Positions 29,131-37,571 of a DNA stretch of 64,000 nt are shown piece by piece. The stretch's first letter is position 1; the number at the start of each line of letters is the position of its first letter. Below the pieces are notes generated by a model that saw only the letters and a program-made list of their open reading frames with translations, was not told the origin of the DNA and made no database searches. The position numbers and the translations under genes were made by a program. The stretch is from JAQGMV01 sp963828715 (GTDB taxonomy: Bacteria; Pseudomonadota; Gammaproteobacteria; Burkholderiales; SG8-41), in the NCBI GenBank assembly GCA_963828715.1, contig CAWHFX010000010.1, positions 62,001 to 126,000 on the forward strand, read 5' to 3'.

Positions 29131-30024
29131 TTACGTTGAGCCTTGGCAGCTTGCGTCGTCGACGCAGGCGCTCGATACCGGCGTGCAGACGGTCCCATTC
29201 GAGAAGCTGAGGGTCGAGCAGCGGGTGAGGCAGTTGCCGTCAGATACTTCAATTGGGTTGCAACAGCCCGTGCGTTGGGTGTACGTAAACGTTCTGCCGT
29301 CCCGAGCCTTGCAAGTGAATGTACAAGCGCATGCTTTGCCCACCACTTCACCCGCAGAGCGGCGCCGGAGCTTCGTTGCGACGGTCACTGCGAGCACGGC
29401 TACGCCTATCACAACGATCACCTTACCGATGCTGAAAGATGATGACGCGATCGTGAGCGTCGTCTCGTCGGCCGGCAGCGTGAATGCGGCCGATACGAAC
29501 TTCGCCGCTGGATCCTGTCTCTGCCAGAACCCGGGATTGCCGCCCACGAATACGATGTGCACTGGGAAACCGGCCGGCTTGCTGAAGGTTATATCGATTG
29601 CTTCGAGCGTGGGATCCTGAGCAAGCAGGATCACGACGTTGCGGTCCGCCATGCCGAAGAGATTGTCGCCTTCCACCCCGAGCTCCACCAGCGGATCGGC
29701 TGGGATGACGCCCCTTGTTTGATACTCCTCCCGGATCCGCACCGCGTGCGCATAGTCCTGCAGGATGCGGGCTCTGACTCGTGCGTCCCGCTCGACAAAC
29801 CGCATAAACCGACGCAGATGGGTATCGATAGCATTGGCGTAGGCCCGAAAGGCGCCTTCCCGGCGCTCTTCGTCCTCATCTTCGTCGTGGTGTTGATCCC
29901 GGGCGTTCTGTTGCGCGTACAGGAGTGGACTCCCCACGAGTGTCAGTGCGGTCAGCGCGAGCGCGTCGCGACGTGGAATCCGTTGCGCGAAGATGCGGCT
30001 GATCTCATCGAATCGATTGCTCAT
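29131..30024 (-). CDS. Secreted Cys-rich protein of unknown function
   Basis: 297 residues, unrecognised. The N-terminus (IPRRDALALTALTLVGSPL) looks like a signal peptide, possibly twin-arginine-like. An acidic stretch DEDEDEERREG follows, then a beta-rich middle (VHIVFVGGNPGFW) and a transmembrane segment (IGKVIVVIGVAVLAVTVAT). The C-terminal 70 residues hold ten cysteines, including CACTFTC, a CC pair, NCLTRC and three near the end. The start overlaps the MauD-like gene stop by four bases. The pairing of a thiol-disulfide protein with a Cys-rich partner recalls the methylamine dehydrogenase system, though no MauA or MauB similarity is established. Confidence 0.7.
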   Translation of the reverse strand: MSNRFDEISRIFAQRIPRRDALALTALTLVGSPLLYAQQNARDQHHDEDEDEERREGAFRAYANAIDTHLRRFMRFVERDARVRARILQDYAHAVRIREEYQTRGVIPADPLVELGVEGDNLFGMADRNVVILLAQDPTLEAIDITFSKPAGFPVHIVFVGGNPGFWQRQDPAAKFVSAAFTLPADETTLTIASSSFSIGKVIVVIGVAVLAVTVATKLRRRSAGEVVGKACACTFTCKARDGRTFTYTQRTGCCNPIEVSDGNCLTRCSTLSFSNGTVCTPVSSACVDDASCQGST

Positions 30025-30704
30025 TGCCTATCCTCCATCTCGACGGATCCGGCTGCTTCTTTTGCCAGTGCCAGGATTTCTTCTTGACCGGTCGCCATGG
30101 GTTTCTCGATCACGCCCTCGGGGCTGATGAGGAACGCCACCGGGGTGGCGAAGATTCCATACTTCCTCGATAGCTCCGAGTAACGTTGCATCACAACCGG
30201 GAACGTCACCCCGTACGCGTCTGCCTTACGGCGGTTCGCCTCGGGATCGCCCCGCCCTACCATAATCACTGCAAGCGTGTGGGCTATGTCATCGCGATCG
30301 AAGTGGGCCAGCGCCTCGACGACGGCGTCGCACGGGACACAGTCAGGATCGGTGAAAACGAGCAGGACGCGCCGTTCCCGGTAATGGCTGAGCGATACGT
30401 GCCGACCATCGAGGTCGGTCAGCTCGATGTCAGGCGCGCGCGTTCCGGGCTTGAGCCCATTGCGTTCGATGCGGCTGTTGACGAACGGCGGTCGCGCAGC
30501 CGGCCGACCCGGGCTCGATTCCTCGCTTGCGAGGTGCGGGGCATGGGGGGCCGCAAGGCGCGGCCCGGCGAGTGTCGAGCCGCGTTCGAGCGCTTCGACT
30601 CGCAGGAGTATCCGACCGTACCGGATGAAGAGCTGATAGACGACCGCGAAAATGCCCGCCAGCAGCAGCGCGAGCAACACGATAACGATCCAAAGCAGCG
30701 TCAC
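30021..30704 (-). CDS. Membrane-anchored thioredoxin-like protein, MauD-like
   Basis: 227 residues from a GTG at 30704 preceded by a purine-rich GGGGGACGG. A start at 30815 would add a polar 37-residue tail before the membrane helix. One N-terminal helix (LLWIVIVLLALLLAGIFAVV) is followed by a linker and a redoxin domain: DIELTDLDGRHVSLSHY, then VFTDPDCVPCDAVVEAL with the CxxC active site, and FATPVAFLISPEGVIE with the cis-Pro. MauD proteins have the same layout and help form disulfides in methylamine dehydrogenase. Here the probable client is the Cys-rich protein encoded directly downstream. Confidence 0.8.
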   Translation of the reverse strand: MTLLWIVIVLLALLLAGIFAVVYQLFIRYGRILLRVEALERGSTLAGPRLAAPHAPHLASEESSPGRPAARPPFVNSRIERNGLKPGTRAPDIELTDLDGRHVSLSHYRERRVLLVFTDPDCVPCDAVVEALAHFDRDDIAHTLAVIMVGRGDPEANRRKADAYGVTFPVVMQRYSELSRKYGIFATPVAFLISPEGVIEKPMATGQEEILALAKEAAGSVEMEDRQ

Positions 30705-30915
30705 CTGCCGTCCCCCGCTTCGCGCGTCCCGTCCGTCGCGCTGTCGCGTGGCGAAATCGCCAAGTGCGGACACGATTCTGATCCTTTTGTCGCTCAGTCG
30801 CAATGCGGACTCCAAATTGCGGCGCGCCCAGGTTCAGCGCGTCGTCGGGAAGTCTCGACTATCGTCTCTGCGAAAAAGTGATCAGCTCAGGGAGGGCCAA
30901 GGCGGCGCGGAGAAC

Positions 30916-31938
30916 TCAGTCGGGTCTCGCGCCGGATGCTTTCACCACGGGCGTCCATCGCCGGATCTCAGACTCCACGAACGCATCGTAGGCCTTGTCG
31001 TCGGGTGCCGCCGGTTCCATGCCCTCGATGCGCATCCGCTCGCGAACGTCGGCGAGCTGCAGGATGCGGTGGACTTCGTTGTTCAACCGATTGACGATCT
31101 CGCTCGGCACACCCGCGGGCCCGGAAAGACCGAACCACACCGTTGCGACGAGCTGCGGGTACCCGAGCTCGCGGAACGTAGGCAGCTGGGCGAATTCGGC
31201 AAGGCGTTCGGACGAGCTTACCGCAAGCGCGCGCAGGCGCCCGCTGCGGATCTGCGCGCTTGCGGTGCTCAGCGTCGTCGAGATCGCGTGGATATGGCCC
31301 GCGAGCGCGTCGGTGACCGCAGGGCTCGCGCCTTTGTACGGCACGTGGCGGATGTCGAGACCCGCAGCGTGCCTGAACACTTCGGCGACCAGATGACCCT
31401 GCGTGCCGTTACCAGGCGAGCCATACGTGAGCTCGCCCGGCCGGGACTTCGCAAGTGCGACGAACCCGCGCAGGTCCCGGCATGGCAGCGAAGGGTGCAC
31501 CGCAAGCACGGCGGGAGGGCCTCCGATCAGGGCGATGTGCGTGAAATCGCGCACCGGATCGAATGAAACCTTCGACAGCGTTGGCGCGATGACGTGCGAT
31601 GCGACGCCGGATATCAGCAACGTGTAGCCGTCGGGCGCGCTTTTCGCGACGACCTCCGATCCGATCACGCCGCCGGCGCCCGGACGATTCTCCACCGCGA
31701 AGTTCACGCCGAGGCTCTCCGAGAGTTTGGCGGAGACGAGACGACCCAGTGTGTCGGCGGCGCCGCCGGGCGTGAAAGGCGCGACGACACGCACGGGCTT
31801 CGCAGGCCAGTTCTGCGCTCGAGCCGACGCCATGGACAAGAGCGCAATCCCACATGCGAGCACGACGACCCCAATGGGCTGTGCGATACCGCGAATGGAT
31901 CGGTTCCTCCTCGTTGCCGCCTCGAAAAAGTTGACCAT
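30916..31938 (-). CDS. Bug/TctC-family solute-binding protein 3
   Basis: About 340 residues from the ATG at 31938; the signal peptide core VVVLACGIALLSMASARA ends at Q. The ligand loop is FTPGGAADTLGRL, and the second segment HVPYKGASPAVTDAL. No Shine-Dalgarno is evident, so the true start could be the ATG at 31965 inside the repeat element. The frame is open back through most of that element. The gene is divergent from the Rieske oxygenase operon, with the 266-bp inverted-repeat element in between. Confidence 0.87.
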   Translation of the reverse strand: MVNFFEAATRRNRSIRGIAQPIGVVVLACGIALLSMASARAQNWPAKPVRVVAPFTPGGAADTLGRLVSAKLSESLGVNFAVENRPGAGGVIGSEVVAKSAPDGYTLLISGVASHVIAPTLSKVSFDPVRDFTHIALIGGPPAVLAVHPSLPCRDLRGFVALAKSRPGELTYGSPGNGTQGHLVAEVFRHAAGLDIRHVPYKGASPAVTDALAGHIHAISTTLSTASAQIRSGRLRALAVSSSERLAEFAQLPTFRELGYPQLVATVWFGLSGPAGVPSEIVNRLNNEVHRILQLADVRERMRIEGMEPAAPDDKAYDAFVESEIRRWTPVVKASGARPD

Positions 31939-31957
31939 ACAATAGTCTGCGAGGTTA

Positions 31958-32223
31958 GAGTCCATAACATAATGACGCGAGTGCGCGTTGCGAGCCAAAA
32001 TTGTGGATGACAAGGAGGACGCCGAAGAGCGTATCGAGAATACGGTCAAGGCGGCCGACGCAGTAAGGCGCGATTTTGGCCGCAACCCGAAGGGCTGGCA
32101 CGAGTTTTCGCCCAACTCTGCGTCGTGCTCCTTGCCAATGTTCCCGACATTGGCTTCGTCGCCCTCCTTGATCTGAGCGAAAATCGTGACAGCGCGCGCC
32201 GCCGCTCATTATGTTATGGACTC
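31958..32223. mobile_element. Candidate MITE with perfect 18-bp terminal inverted repeats
   Basis: The left end GAGTCCATAACATAATGA (31958-31975) is the exact reverse complement of the right end (32206-32223). TTA flanks both ends directly (31955-31957 and 32224-32226), consistent with a 3-bp target duplication, or a TA target within it. Similarity between the arms continues imperfectly inward: CAAGGAGG-CG-CGAAG occurs at the same distance from each end. No transposase is encoded. It sits between two divergent promoters, so a duplicated operator is the alternative explanation. Confidence 0.55.
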
Positions 32224-32259
32224 TTAATTTGTGCAGCATGTCAGGAGGAGTCGCGTCGG

Positions 32260-33543
32260 ATGATCACGCATGAACAGAACGATGCGCTAACGCTCACCGG
32301 TCCCGGTACGATCATGGGCGCGCTCTTTCGCCGTTACTGGATTCCGGCGCTGCATGCATGGGAGCTGCCGGAGCCGGATTGTCCTCCGGTACGCGTGAAG
32401 ATCATGGGCGAGCGGCTCGTCGCATTCCGCGACACCGCCGGGCGCATCGGACTCATCGACGAATTCTGTGCGCATCGCGGCGTGTCGCTCTGGTTCGGGC
32501 GCAACGAGGAATGCGGACTGCGCTGCCCGTATCACGGCTGGAAGTACGACGTCACAGGGCAGTGTGTCGATCTCCCCTCGGAAGGTGAGAATGGCCCGAT
32601 GCGTTCGCGCATGAGTCTCAAAGCGTACCCCTGCATCGAAACGGCCGGGCTCATCTGGACGTATATGGGGCCGGCGGACTCGAAACCCGAGCCGCCTGCG
32701 CTCGAATGGGCGAAGGTGCCGCCCGAGCGGCGTTTCGTTTCGAAGCGTCTGCAGGAATGCAACTACCTGCAGGCGCTCGAAGGCGGTATCGATTCGTCGC
32801 ACGTGACTTTCCTTCATTCGGGCGCGTTGAGGCGCGATCCGCTCTTCGTCGGCAGCAAAGGCAACGACTACAACGAGCGCGACAAGATGCCGCAGTTCGA
32901 TGTGGTCGAGTTCGAAGGCGGGCTGCTCATCGGCGCTCGCCGAAATGCGGAGGGCGAGGGCTACTACTGGCGCATTACGCCTTACATCATGCCGTGGTAC
33001 ACGATCATTCCGCCGCGCGCGGGCCATCCGCTGGGCGCCCACGCATGGGTGCCGATCGATGATCACAACTGCTGGGCGTGGAGCATCAACTATCACCCAT
33101 CGCGCGCACTGACGGATGCCGAGCTCATGGCGATGAAGAACGGTGCGGGCATCCATGTGAAGTACGTTCCGGATACGTTCATTCCGCTTGCCAACCGGAC
33201 CAACGACTATCTGATGGACCGCGCTGCACAGAAGGCCGGTATCCAGTACTCCGGCGTCGAGGGCATCGGCATGCAGGACGCCTCCGTGCAGGAGTCGATG
33301 GGGCCGATACAGGATCGCACGCGCGAAAACCTGTGCCCGACGGACCTCGGCATCGTGCGCACGCGCCGGCTGCTGCTCAAGGCGGCAGAAAGCAACTGGC
33401 GCGGCGACCGCATACCCGGCCTCGCGCCTGCCGAGCAGCATGTGCGGTCGTGCTCGATCGTGCTCGCGCGCGACAAGCACTTCGGCGAGCATGCGCGCCA
33501 CGGGCTCTTCGCGCCGCTCGATACCGAGCCGCTGACGGTCTGA
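32260..33543 (+). CDS. Rieske aromatic-ring oxygenase, phthalate-dioxygenase-like
   Basis: 427 residues from the ATG at 32260, with AGGAGGAG 9-10 bases upstream. The Rieske 2Fe-2S ligands are C70, H72, C89 and H92 (EFCAHRG and RCPYHGWKYD). The mononuclear iron site begins EGGIDSSHVTFLH (D178, H181, H186). Size and layout fit the single-component oxygenase group of phthalate 4,5-dioxygenase and related O-demethylases. No reductase gene is adjacent, so electrons must come from elsewhere. The next gene, eight bases on, is decarboxylase-like. Confidence 0.9.
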   Translation: MITHEQNDALTLTGPGTIMGALFRRYWIPALHAWELPEPDCPPVRVKIMGERLVAFRDTAGRIGLIDEFCAHRGVSLWFGRNEECGLRCPYHGWKYDVTGQCVDLPSEGENGPMRSRMSLKAYPCIETAGLIWTYMGPADSKPEPPALEWAKVPPERRFVSKRLQECNYLQALEGGIDSSHVTFLHSGALRRDPLFVGSKGNDYNERDKMPQFDVVEFEGGLLIGARRNAEGEGYYWRITPYIMPWYTIIPPRAGHPLGAHAWVPIDDHNCWAWSINYHPSRALTDAELMAMKNGAGIHVKYVPDTFIPLANRTNDYLMDRAAQKAGIQYSGVEGIGMQDASVQESMGPIQDRTRENLCPTDLGIVRTRRLLLKAAESNWRGDRIPGLAPAEQHVRSCSIVLARDKHFGEHARHGLFAPLDTEPLTV

Positions 33544-33550
33544 GAGATCG

Positions 33551-34543
33551 ATGAGCAAGCTGCGACTGACGCTGTCCTGCTGGGGCTACGACCGCATGCG
33601 CGCGCTGGCCGACGGCCGCGTGCAGCCGGAAGGCATCGAGCTCAACTTCCTCGACCTGCCTGTCGAGGAAACGTTCTTTCGCATGCTGCGCAACCGCGAG
33701 TTCGATGTGGCGGAGCTCTCGCTTTCATCGTACACCGTATCGCTCTTCAGAGAGCCGCGGCCGTTCATTGCGATCCCGGTGTTCCCGTCGCGCATGTTTC
33801 GCCATTCGTGCATCTTCGTTTCGACCGCAAGCGGTATCCGCGAGCCGGGTGATCTCGCAGAGAAACGCATCGGCACGGTCGAATACCAGATGACCGCGCC
33901 GGTGTGGATTCGCGGCATTCTGCAGGACGAATACGGCGTCGCCGTGGACAGTTGCGAGTACTACACCGGCGGCATGGAAGAGCCGGGACGCGAAGAGAAA
34001 CTCAAGCTGGATCTCCCGGAGCGCATCCGGGTGAGGAACATCGGCCCGCAGAAAACGCTTTCACAGATGCTGGCCGCGGGCGAGATCGACGCGCTGCAAA
34101 GCCCGCGCATGCCTTCGACCCTGCACACGCAGCCGCAGAGGGTAAGACGTCTGTTCGAGTCTTACGTCGAAGTGGAGCGTGCGTACTACAGGAAGACGCG
34201 GATCTTTCCGATCATGCACACGATCGCGATCAAGCGCGAGGTGTACGAAGCGAACCCGTGGATCGCGATGTCGCTCTACAAGGCGTTCGTACAGGCGCAG
34301 AAGATCGCCTACGAGGAACTGTACGAGACTGCTGCGCTGCGCACCATGCTGCCCTGGATGATTGCGGAGATCGAGGAGGTGCGCCGCGATATGGGCCACG
34401 ACTGGTGGCCCTACGGCTACGAGCCGAACCGCCTCGTGCTGGACACGTTTCTGCGCTACCACCACGAGCAGGGGCTTTCGAAGCGCCGTCTGCAGGCATC
34501 AGAGCTGTTCGCCCCCGAGACGATGGAAGCGTTCAAGATCTGA
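33551..34543 (+). CDS. 4,5-dihydroxyphthalate decarboxylase-like protein
   Basis: 330 residues resembling Pht5/OphC-type 4,5-dihydroxyphthalate decarboxylase, a family built on a periplasmic-binding-protein-like fold. Visible features are LSCWGYDRMRALADGRVQ, PVFPSRMFRHSCIFV and MHTIAIKREVYEANPW. No signal peptide, which argues for a cytoplasmic enzyme rather than a transporter component. Together with the preceding Rieske oxygenase this forms a dihydroxylation/decarboxylation pair for an aromatic dicarboxylate. A dihydrodiol dehydrogenase is not adjacent. Confidence 0.82.
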   Translation: MSKLRLTLSCWGYDRMRALADGRVQPEGIELNFLDLPVEETFFRMLRNREFDVAELSLSSYTVSLFREPRPFIAIPVFPSRMFRHSCIFVSTASGIREPGDLAEKRIGTVEYQMTAPVWIRGILQDEYGVAVDSCEYYTGGMEEPGREEKLKLDLPERIRVRNIGPQKTLSQMLAAGEIDALQSPRMPSTLHTQPQRVRRLFESYVEVERAYYRKTRIFPIMHTIAIKREVYEANPWIAMSLYKAFVQAQKIAYEELYETAALRTMLPWMIAEIEEVRRDMGHDWWPYGYEPNRLVLDTFLRYHHEQGLSKRRLQASELFAPETMEAFKI

Positions 34544-34559
34544 TGCCGCTGCGTGAGCG

Positions 34560-35420
34560 CTACTTCACCTTGCGCTTCGCCATGTGTTCCAGATAGGCGA
34601 TCAGATGGTCGAGGTCGTTCTCGGACAAGACCTCTGTCGGAAACGCGCTCATGCGTGACCGAGGATAGTGGCGCACCGACTGAGGATCGCGGATGAGCCT
34701 GCGCAGCGCCGCCTTGTGGAGATAATCCGTCGGGTTCATCGGCACGTTGAGGTCCGGGCCGACTTCGGCCGCGCCTGCCTTGTTGAGGGTGTGACAGGCG
34801 AAGCAGTTCTTCGTAAACACCGAGAAGCCCTGGCGCACCGGGCTCGTCGGCTTGAGTTTCGCGTCCGGGAAGATCTGCGGGTAGAGGCTTTCAAGCGTGC
34901 CTTTGACGTCGAAGCCGGTCAACTGGTAAGGCCATTCCTCAGGACCGACGAACGATGCCTCGGGCCTGAGCCAGACGACATAGTAGGGACCCGCAGTGCC
35001 CTTGCCGGATGGAAGCGGTGGCCACGGTGTTCCGGCCTCTTCGATGGCGACGTATGCGATGCTGCTGCCCGGAAGCTTGTTGAGCAGGCGCTCTTTGCTG
35101 ATGGGTGCCGAGAAACCGTCGAGGCACCTGAATTCGATCACCTCGTCGTCCGCAATCTTCAGGCCTTCGAACAACGCCGTGGCGCGAATGGCCTTATAGC
35201 TCATGGCCCGCGCCGGATAGGCTGGATCACCCGTCAAAGCAAGCGTCTCGACATCGGAGCGCTTCATCAATTCCGATCGCTTGAAAGTCAACGTCTTCGT
35301 ACGGGTCTGCAACGTCAGCTCAGGGTCTGTCTGCTCTGCGGCCCGCGCGTAGCTCACGACCGCCGAAACAAGCAACAGGGCGAGCACCGCGAGGCGATGC
35401 CCGGCTTTGAGGTGCGTCAT
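34560..35420 (-). CDS. Cytochrome c with N-terminal molybdopterin-oxidoreductase-like domain
   Basis: 286 residues with a signal peptide (LAVLALLLVSAVVSYARA). Residues about 35-180 resemble a small sulfite-oxidase-type or DUF2155-like beta domain (ALTGDPAYPARAMSYKAI, VIEFRCLDGFSAPIS). A class I cytochrome c domain follows with NCFACH (C206, C209, H210) and a likely axial Met in RSRMSAFP. It is periplasmic and single heme. The start overlaps the VOC gene stop by four bases (35417-35420). No cytochrome c oxidase or dehydrogenase partner is next to it. Confidence 0.82.
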   Translation of the reverse strand: MTHLKAGHRLAVLALLLVSAVVSYARAAEQTDPELTLQTRTKTLTFKRSELMKRSDVETLALTGDPAYPARAMSYKAIRATALFEGLKIADDEVIEFRCLDGFSAPISKERLLNKLPGSSIAYVAIEEAGTPWPPLPSGKGTAGPYYVVWLRPEASFVGPEEWPYQLTGFDVKGTLESLYPQIFPDAKLKPTSPVRQGFSVFTKNCFACHTLNKAGAAEVGPDLNVPMNPTDYLHKAALRRLIRDPQSVRHYPRSRMSAFPTEVLSENDLDHLIAYLEHMAKRKVK

Positions 35421-35838
35421 TCGGTCGCCTTTGAAGCCCCGACCCAGGGCTCGTCCGCGATGTCGAAAAGGGCATTCTCCGGTCCCTTGAACTTGTCCGA
35501 GCGCTTCGAGCGATAGTTCTTCGCTTTCTCGCCGGGATCTTCCGGCAACTCCGAGTAGTGAACGCACCCGTTCTCGAGGCACTTCTGCGTCGTGCCTTCG
35601 AGATCCTCGACGAACACGCCGAAGTGGTGCAGTCCGGTGAAATCGAGGCCGTGATCGAGCTGATCCTGCTGGAACTGGAGCACCGAGATGTTGAGATGGC
35701 CGTCCGTCAACACGACACCCTTCGCGCGCGGATTGTCGAGACGCCGGACCTCCTCGAACCCGAACACGCGCTTGTAGAACTCGGCCTGCTTGAAGGGATC
35801 GCGAGCCGCAATTGCAAGGTGCTGAATACGAGCCATGT
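35417..35838 (-). CDS. VOC-family (glyoxalase/dioxygenase fold) protein
   Basis: 140 residues, start at 35838 with AAGGAG seven bases upstream. It opens with IQHLAIAARDPFKQAEFYKR and has FTGLHHFGVFVEDLEGT, giving the His pair typical of vicinal-oxygen-chelate metal sites. One such chain usually dimerises. Possible roles are extradiol dioxygenase, epimerase or glyoxalase-like isomerase; the substrate cannot be told. It is coupled to the cytochrome c gene downstream. Confidence 0.8.
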
Positions 35839-35994
35839 CGATACTCCTTGTGGTGAGCACTGCATCGTGATCGAAAACCGGAAAATGCGAAAGCGCGCGT
35901 TCGCGCGGCCGCGCTCGACACGGCGCAGACGAGCACGAGCAGACACATGCACGCGGATCCGAGATGCGCAACCGTCCTTCGCGGCCATATCCGG

Positions 35995-37365
35995 TCAGTG
36001 CTCTCTCGTCTTCACCTCCAGGAGCTCGAGCACGGTACGCACGTTTGCCACGTCCTCGAGGTGCCACAGCTTGTCCAGAAGCGCCGCGGCGCGTGTTTCG
36101 TCGAGAAGGCCCTGTGTCAAAGCGCGAAACTTCGTTTCCACCTCCGCATCGGTCAGCGGCTTCATCGCGTGCCCCTTGAAGAATTTCACGTCCGCCACCT
36201 GATGCTCCCCGTTCTTCATCGAGAGCTCGATGCGGCACGGCCAGCCGTCGGGATACGCTGCGGTGAATTCCGGCTTTTCGCGCATCACGATCCGGCGCAT
36301 GAGGTCGCCCAGACGCGCGTCGGCGATACGCTCCGGAGTAAAGCTCGCTTCGGTCACATCGCCGTCGAGGAGCGCGGCCGCAACGAGATACGGAATACTG
36401 TGGTCGGCCGTCTCACGCGTTCGCGGATGCCACAGCGGCTCGGCGCGATTCGGGTCGCTGTAGCGCTTCGCGACCCAGTACGTATCGACGGTGATCGCTT
36501 CGATGTCGTGAACGTCCACCTTTCCGTGCAACTCGAGGGCGGCCGACACCGGGCTCTGTGCGTGCACGACAGCGGGGAAGTACTTGAGGTGGGTTTTTGT
36601 GATCCGAAACGGACCGCCCTGTCCGCCAAAGGGTGCCCACTGGAAATCCCCGAGCACGTTTTTCAGGCCCCAGCGACCCTCGATCGGCTGATCCGGTCCG
36701 GTCAGACCGTGTTGTGCCGCAACGGCAGCGAATACGCCGTTGCGTACCCCATTCGCGGCAGCACAGCCTTTCCACATCGACAGCTCGCCGAGACGCGTCT
36801 GGGCGAGCGTGATGTTGGGCGTTATCGCGATCGAGATGGCGTGTTGCGTCTGCTCTGCCGTGAGCCCGAGGAGTTTCGCACCGGCGACTGCCGTGCCCAT
36901 CACGCCGAAGAACGTGTTGTCGAATCCCTGCTCGCGCAGGAGCACGTCGGCGAAATTGCAGGCGACTTCATATGCGAGTACGGTCGCGGTGATGACGGAT
37001 TCGCCGTCGCGCTGCAACGCATCCGCGAGCGCCAGCAACCCGGGTATCGTGTCGCTCGGATGACAGCTCGCCCGAGCGAGGTACGAGTCGTTGTAGTCCT
37101 GGACGCGCACCATCACGCCATTGGCGAACGCTGCGTGCTCCGGCGTGGACATCTCCTGCGTCCCGAAAACGCGCGCCGGTGGGTTTCCGACCGAGCGTCG
37201 CGCGAGCGCTCGCGCGATCCGGCACGGCGCTTCGTCGAAGGCACCGATGGCACAGCCCAGCGTATCGATCAGTTTGCGTTTCGTGTCGTGCACGACTTCG
37301 GCGGGCAGTTGGTCGAAGCGCAGCCTGGTCGCGTACTCGGCGAGGAATTCAGTTGTTTTGTCCAT
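35995..37365 (-). CDS. MmgE/PrpD-family protein 1
   Basis: 456 residues from the ATG at 37365 (MDKTTEFLAEYATRLRF). The family includes 2-methylcitrate dehydratase, cis-aconitate decarboxylase and iminodisuccinate epimerase. Visible features are TLGCAIGAFDEAP, ANGVMVRVQDYNDSY and KYFPAVVHAQSP; the usual CCGG segment after YP is replaced by VVHAQS. Without prpB and prpC nearby a methylcitrate role is unlikely. It is divergent from the LigI-like hydrolase at 37572. Confidence 0.87.
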   Translation of the reverse strand: MDKTTEFLAEYATRLRFDQLPAEVVHDTKRKLIDTLGCAIGAFDEAPCRIARALARRSVGNPPARVFGTQEMSTPEHAAFANGVMVRVQDYNDSYLARASCHPSDTIPGLLALADALQRDGESVITATVLAYEVACNFADVLLREQGFDNTFFGVMGTAVAGAKLLGLTAEQTQHAISIAITPNITLAQTRLGELSMWKGCAAANGVRNGVFAAVAAQHGLTGPDQPIEGRWGLKNVLGDFQWAPFGGQGGPFRITKTHLKYFPAVVHAQSPVSAALELHGKVDVHDIEAITVDTYWVAKRYSDPNRAEPLWHPRTRETADHSIPYLVAAALLDGDVTEASFTPERIADARLGDLMRRIVMREKPEFTAAYPDGWPCRIELSMKNGEHQVADVKFFKGHAMKPLTDAEVETKFRALTQGLLDETRAAALLDKLWHLEDVANVRTVLELLEVKTREH

Positions 37366-37571
37366 GATCGAAAGCTCGACATCCGTGGGAGACGTGTCAA
37401 CCTGTCGCAATGTTAACCGCAACAGTCGCTCGGACTGCTCTTATACTCGGAACCATACCGGGTGAGCAGGTGTACGACATCCGGGAAGGTCCGGTCTGTT
37501 GCGATCGGGAACCTGCATGCGACTACAGCCCACGTACGTCGGGCTTCCTGAAATAGAGGAGACCGCAGTAC

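Noticed and set aside
31988..32176. 62-residue open frame inside the inverted-repeat element
   Set aside because: No clear ribosome site and only a TTG start. It lies wholly within the candidate MITE and resembles no protein I know.
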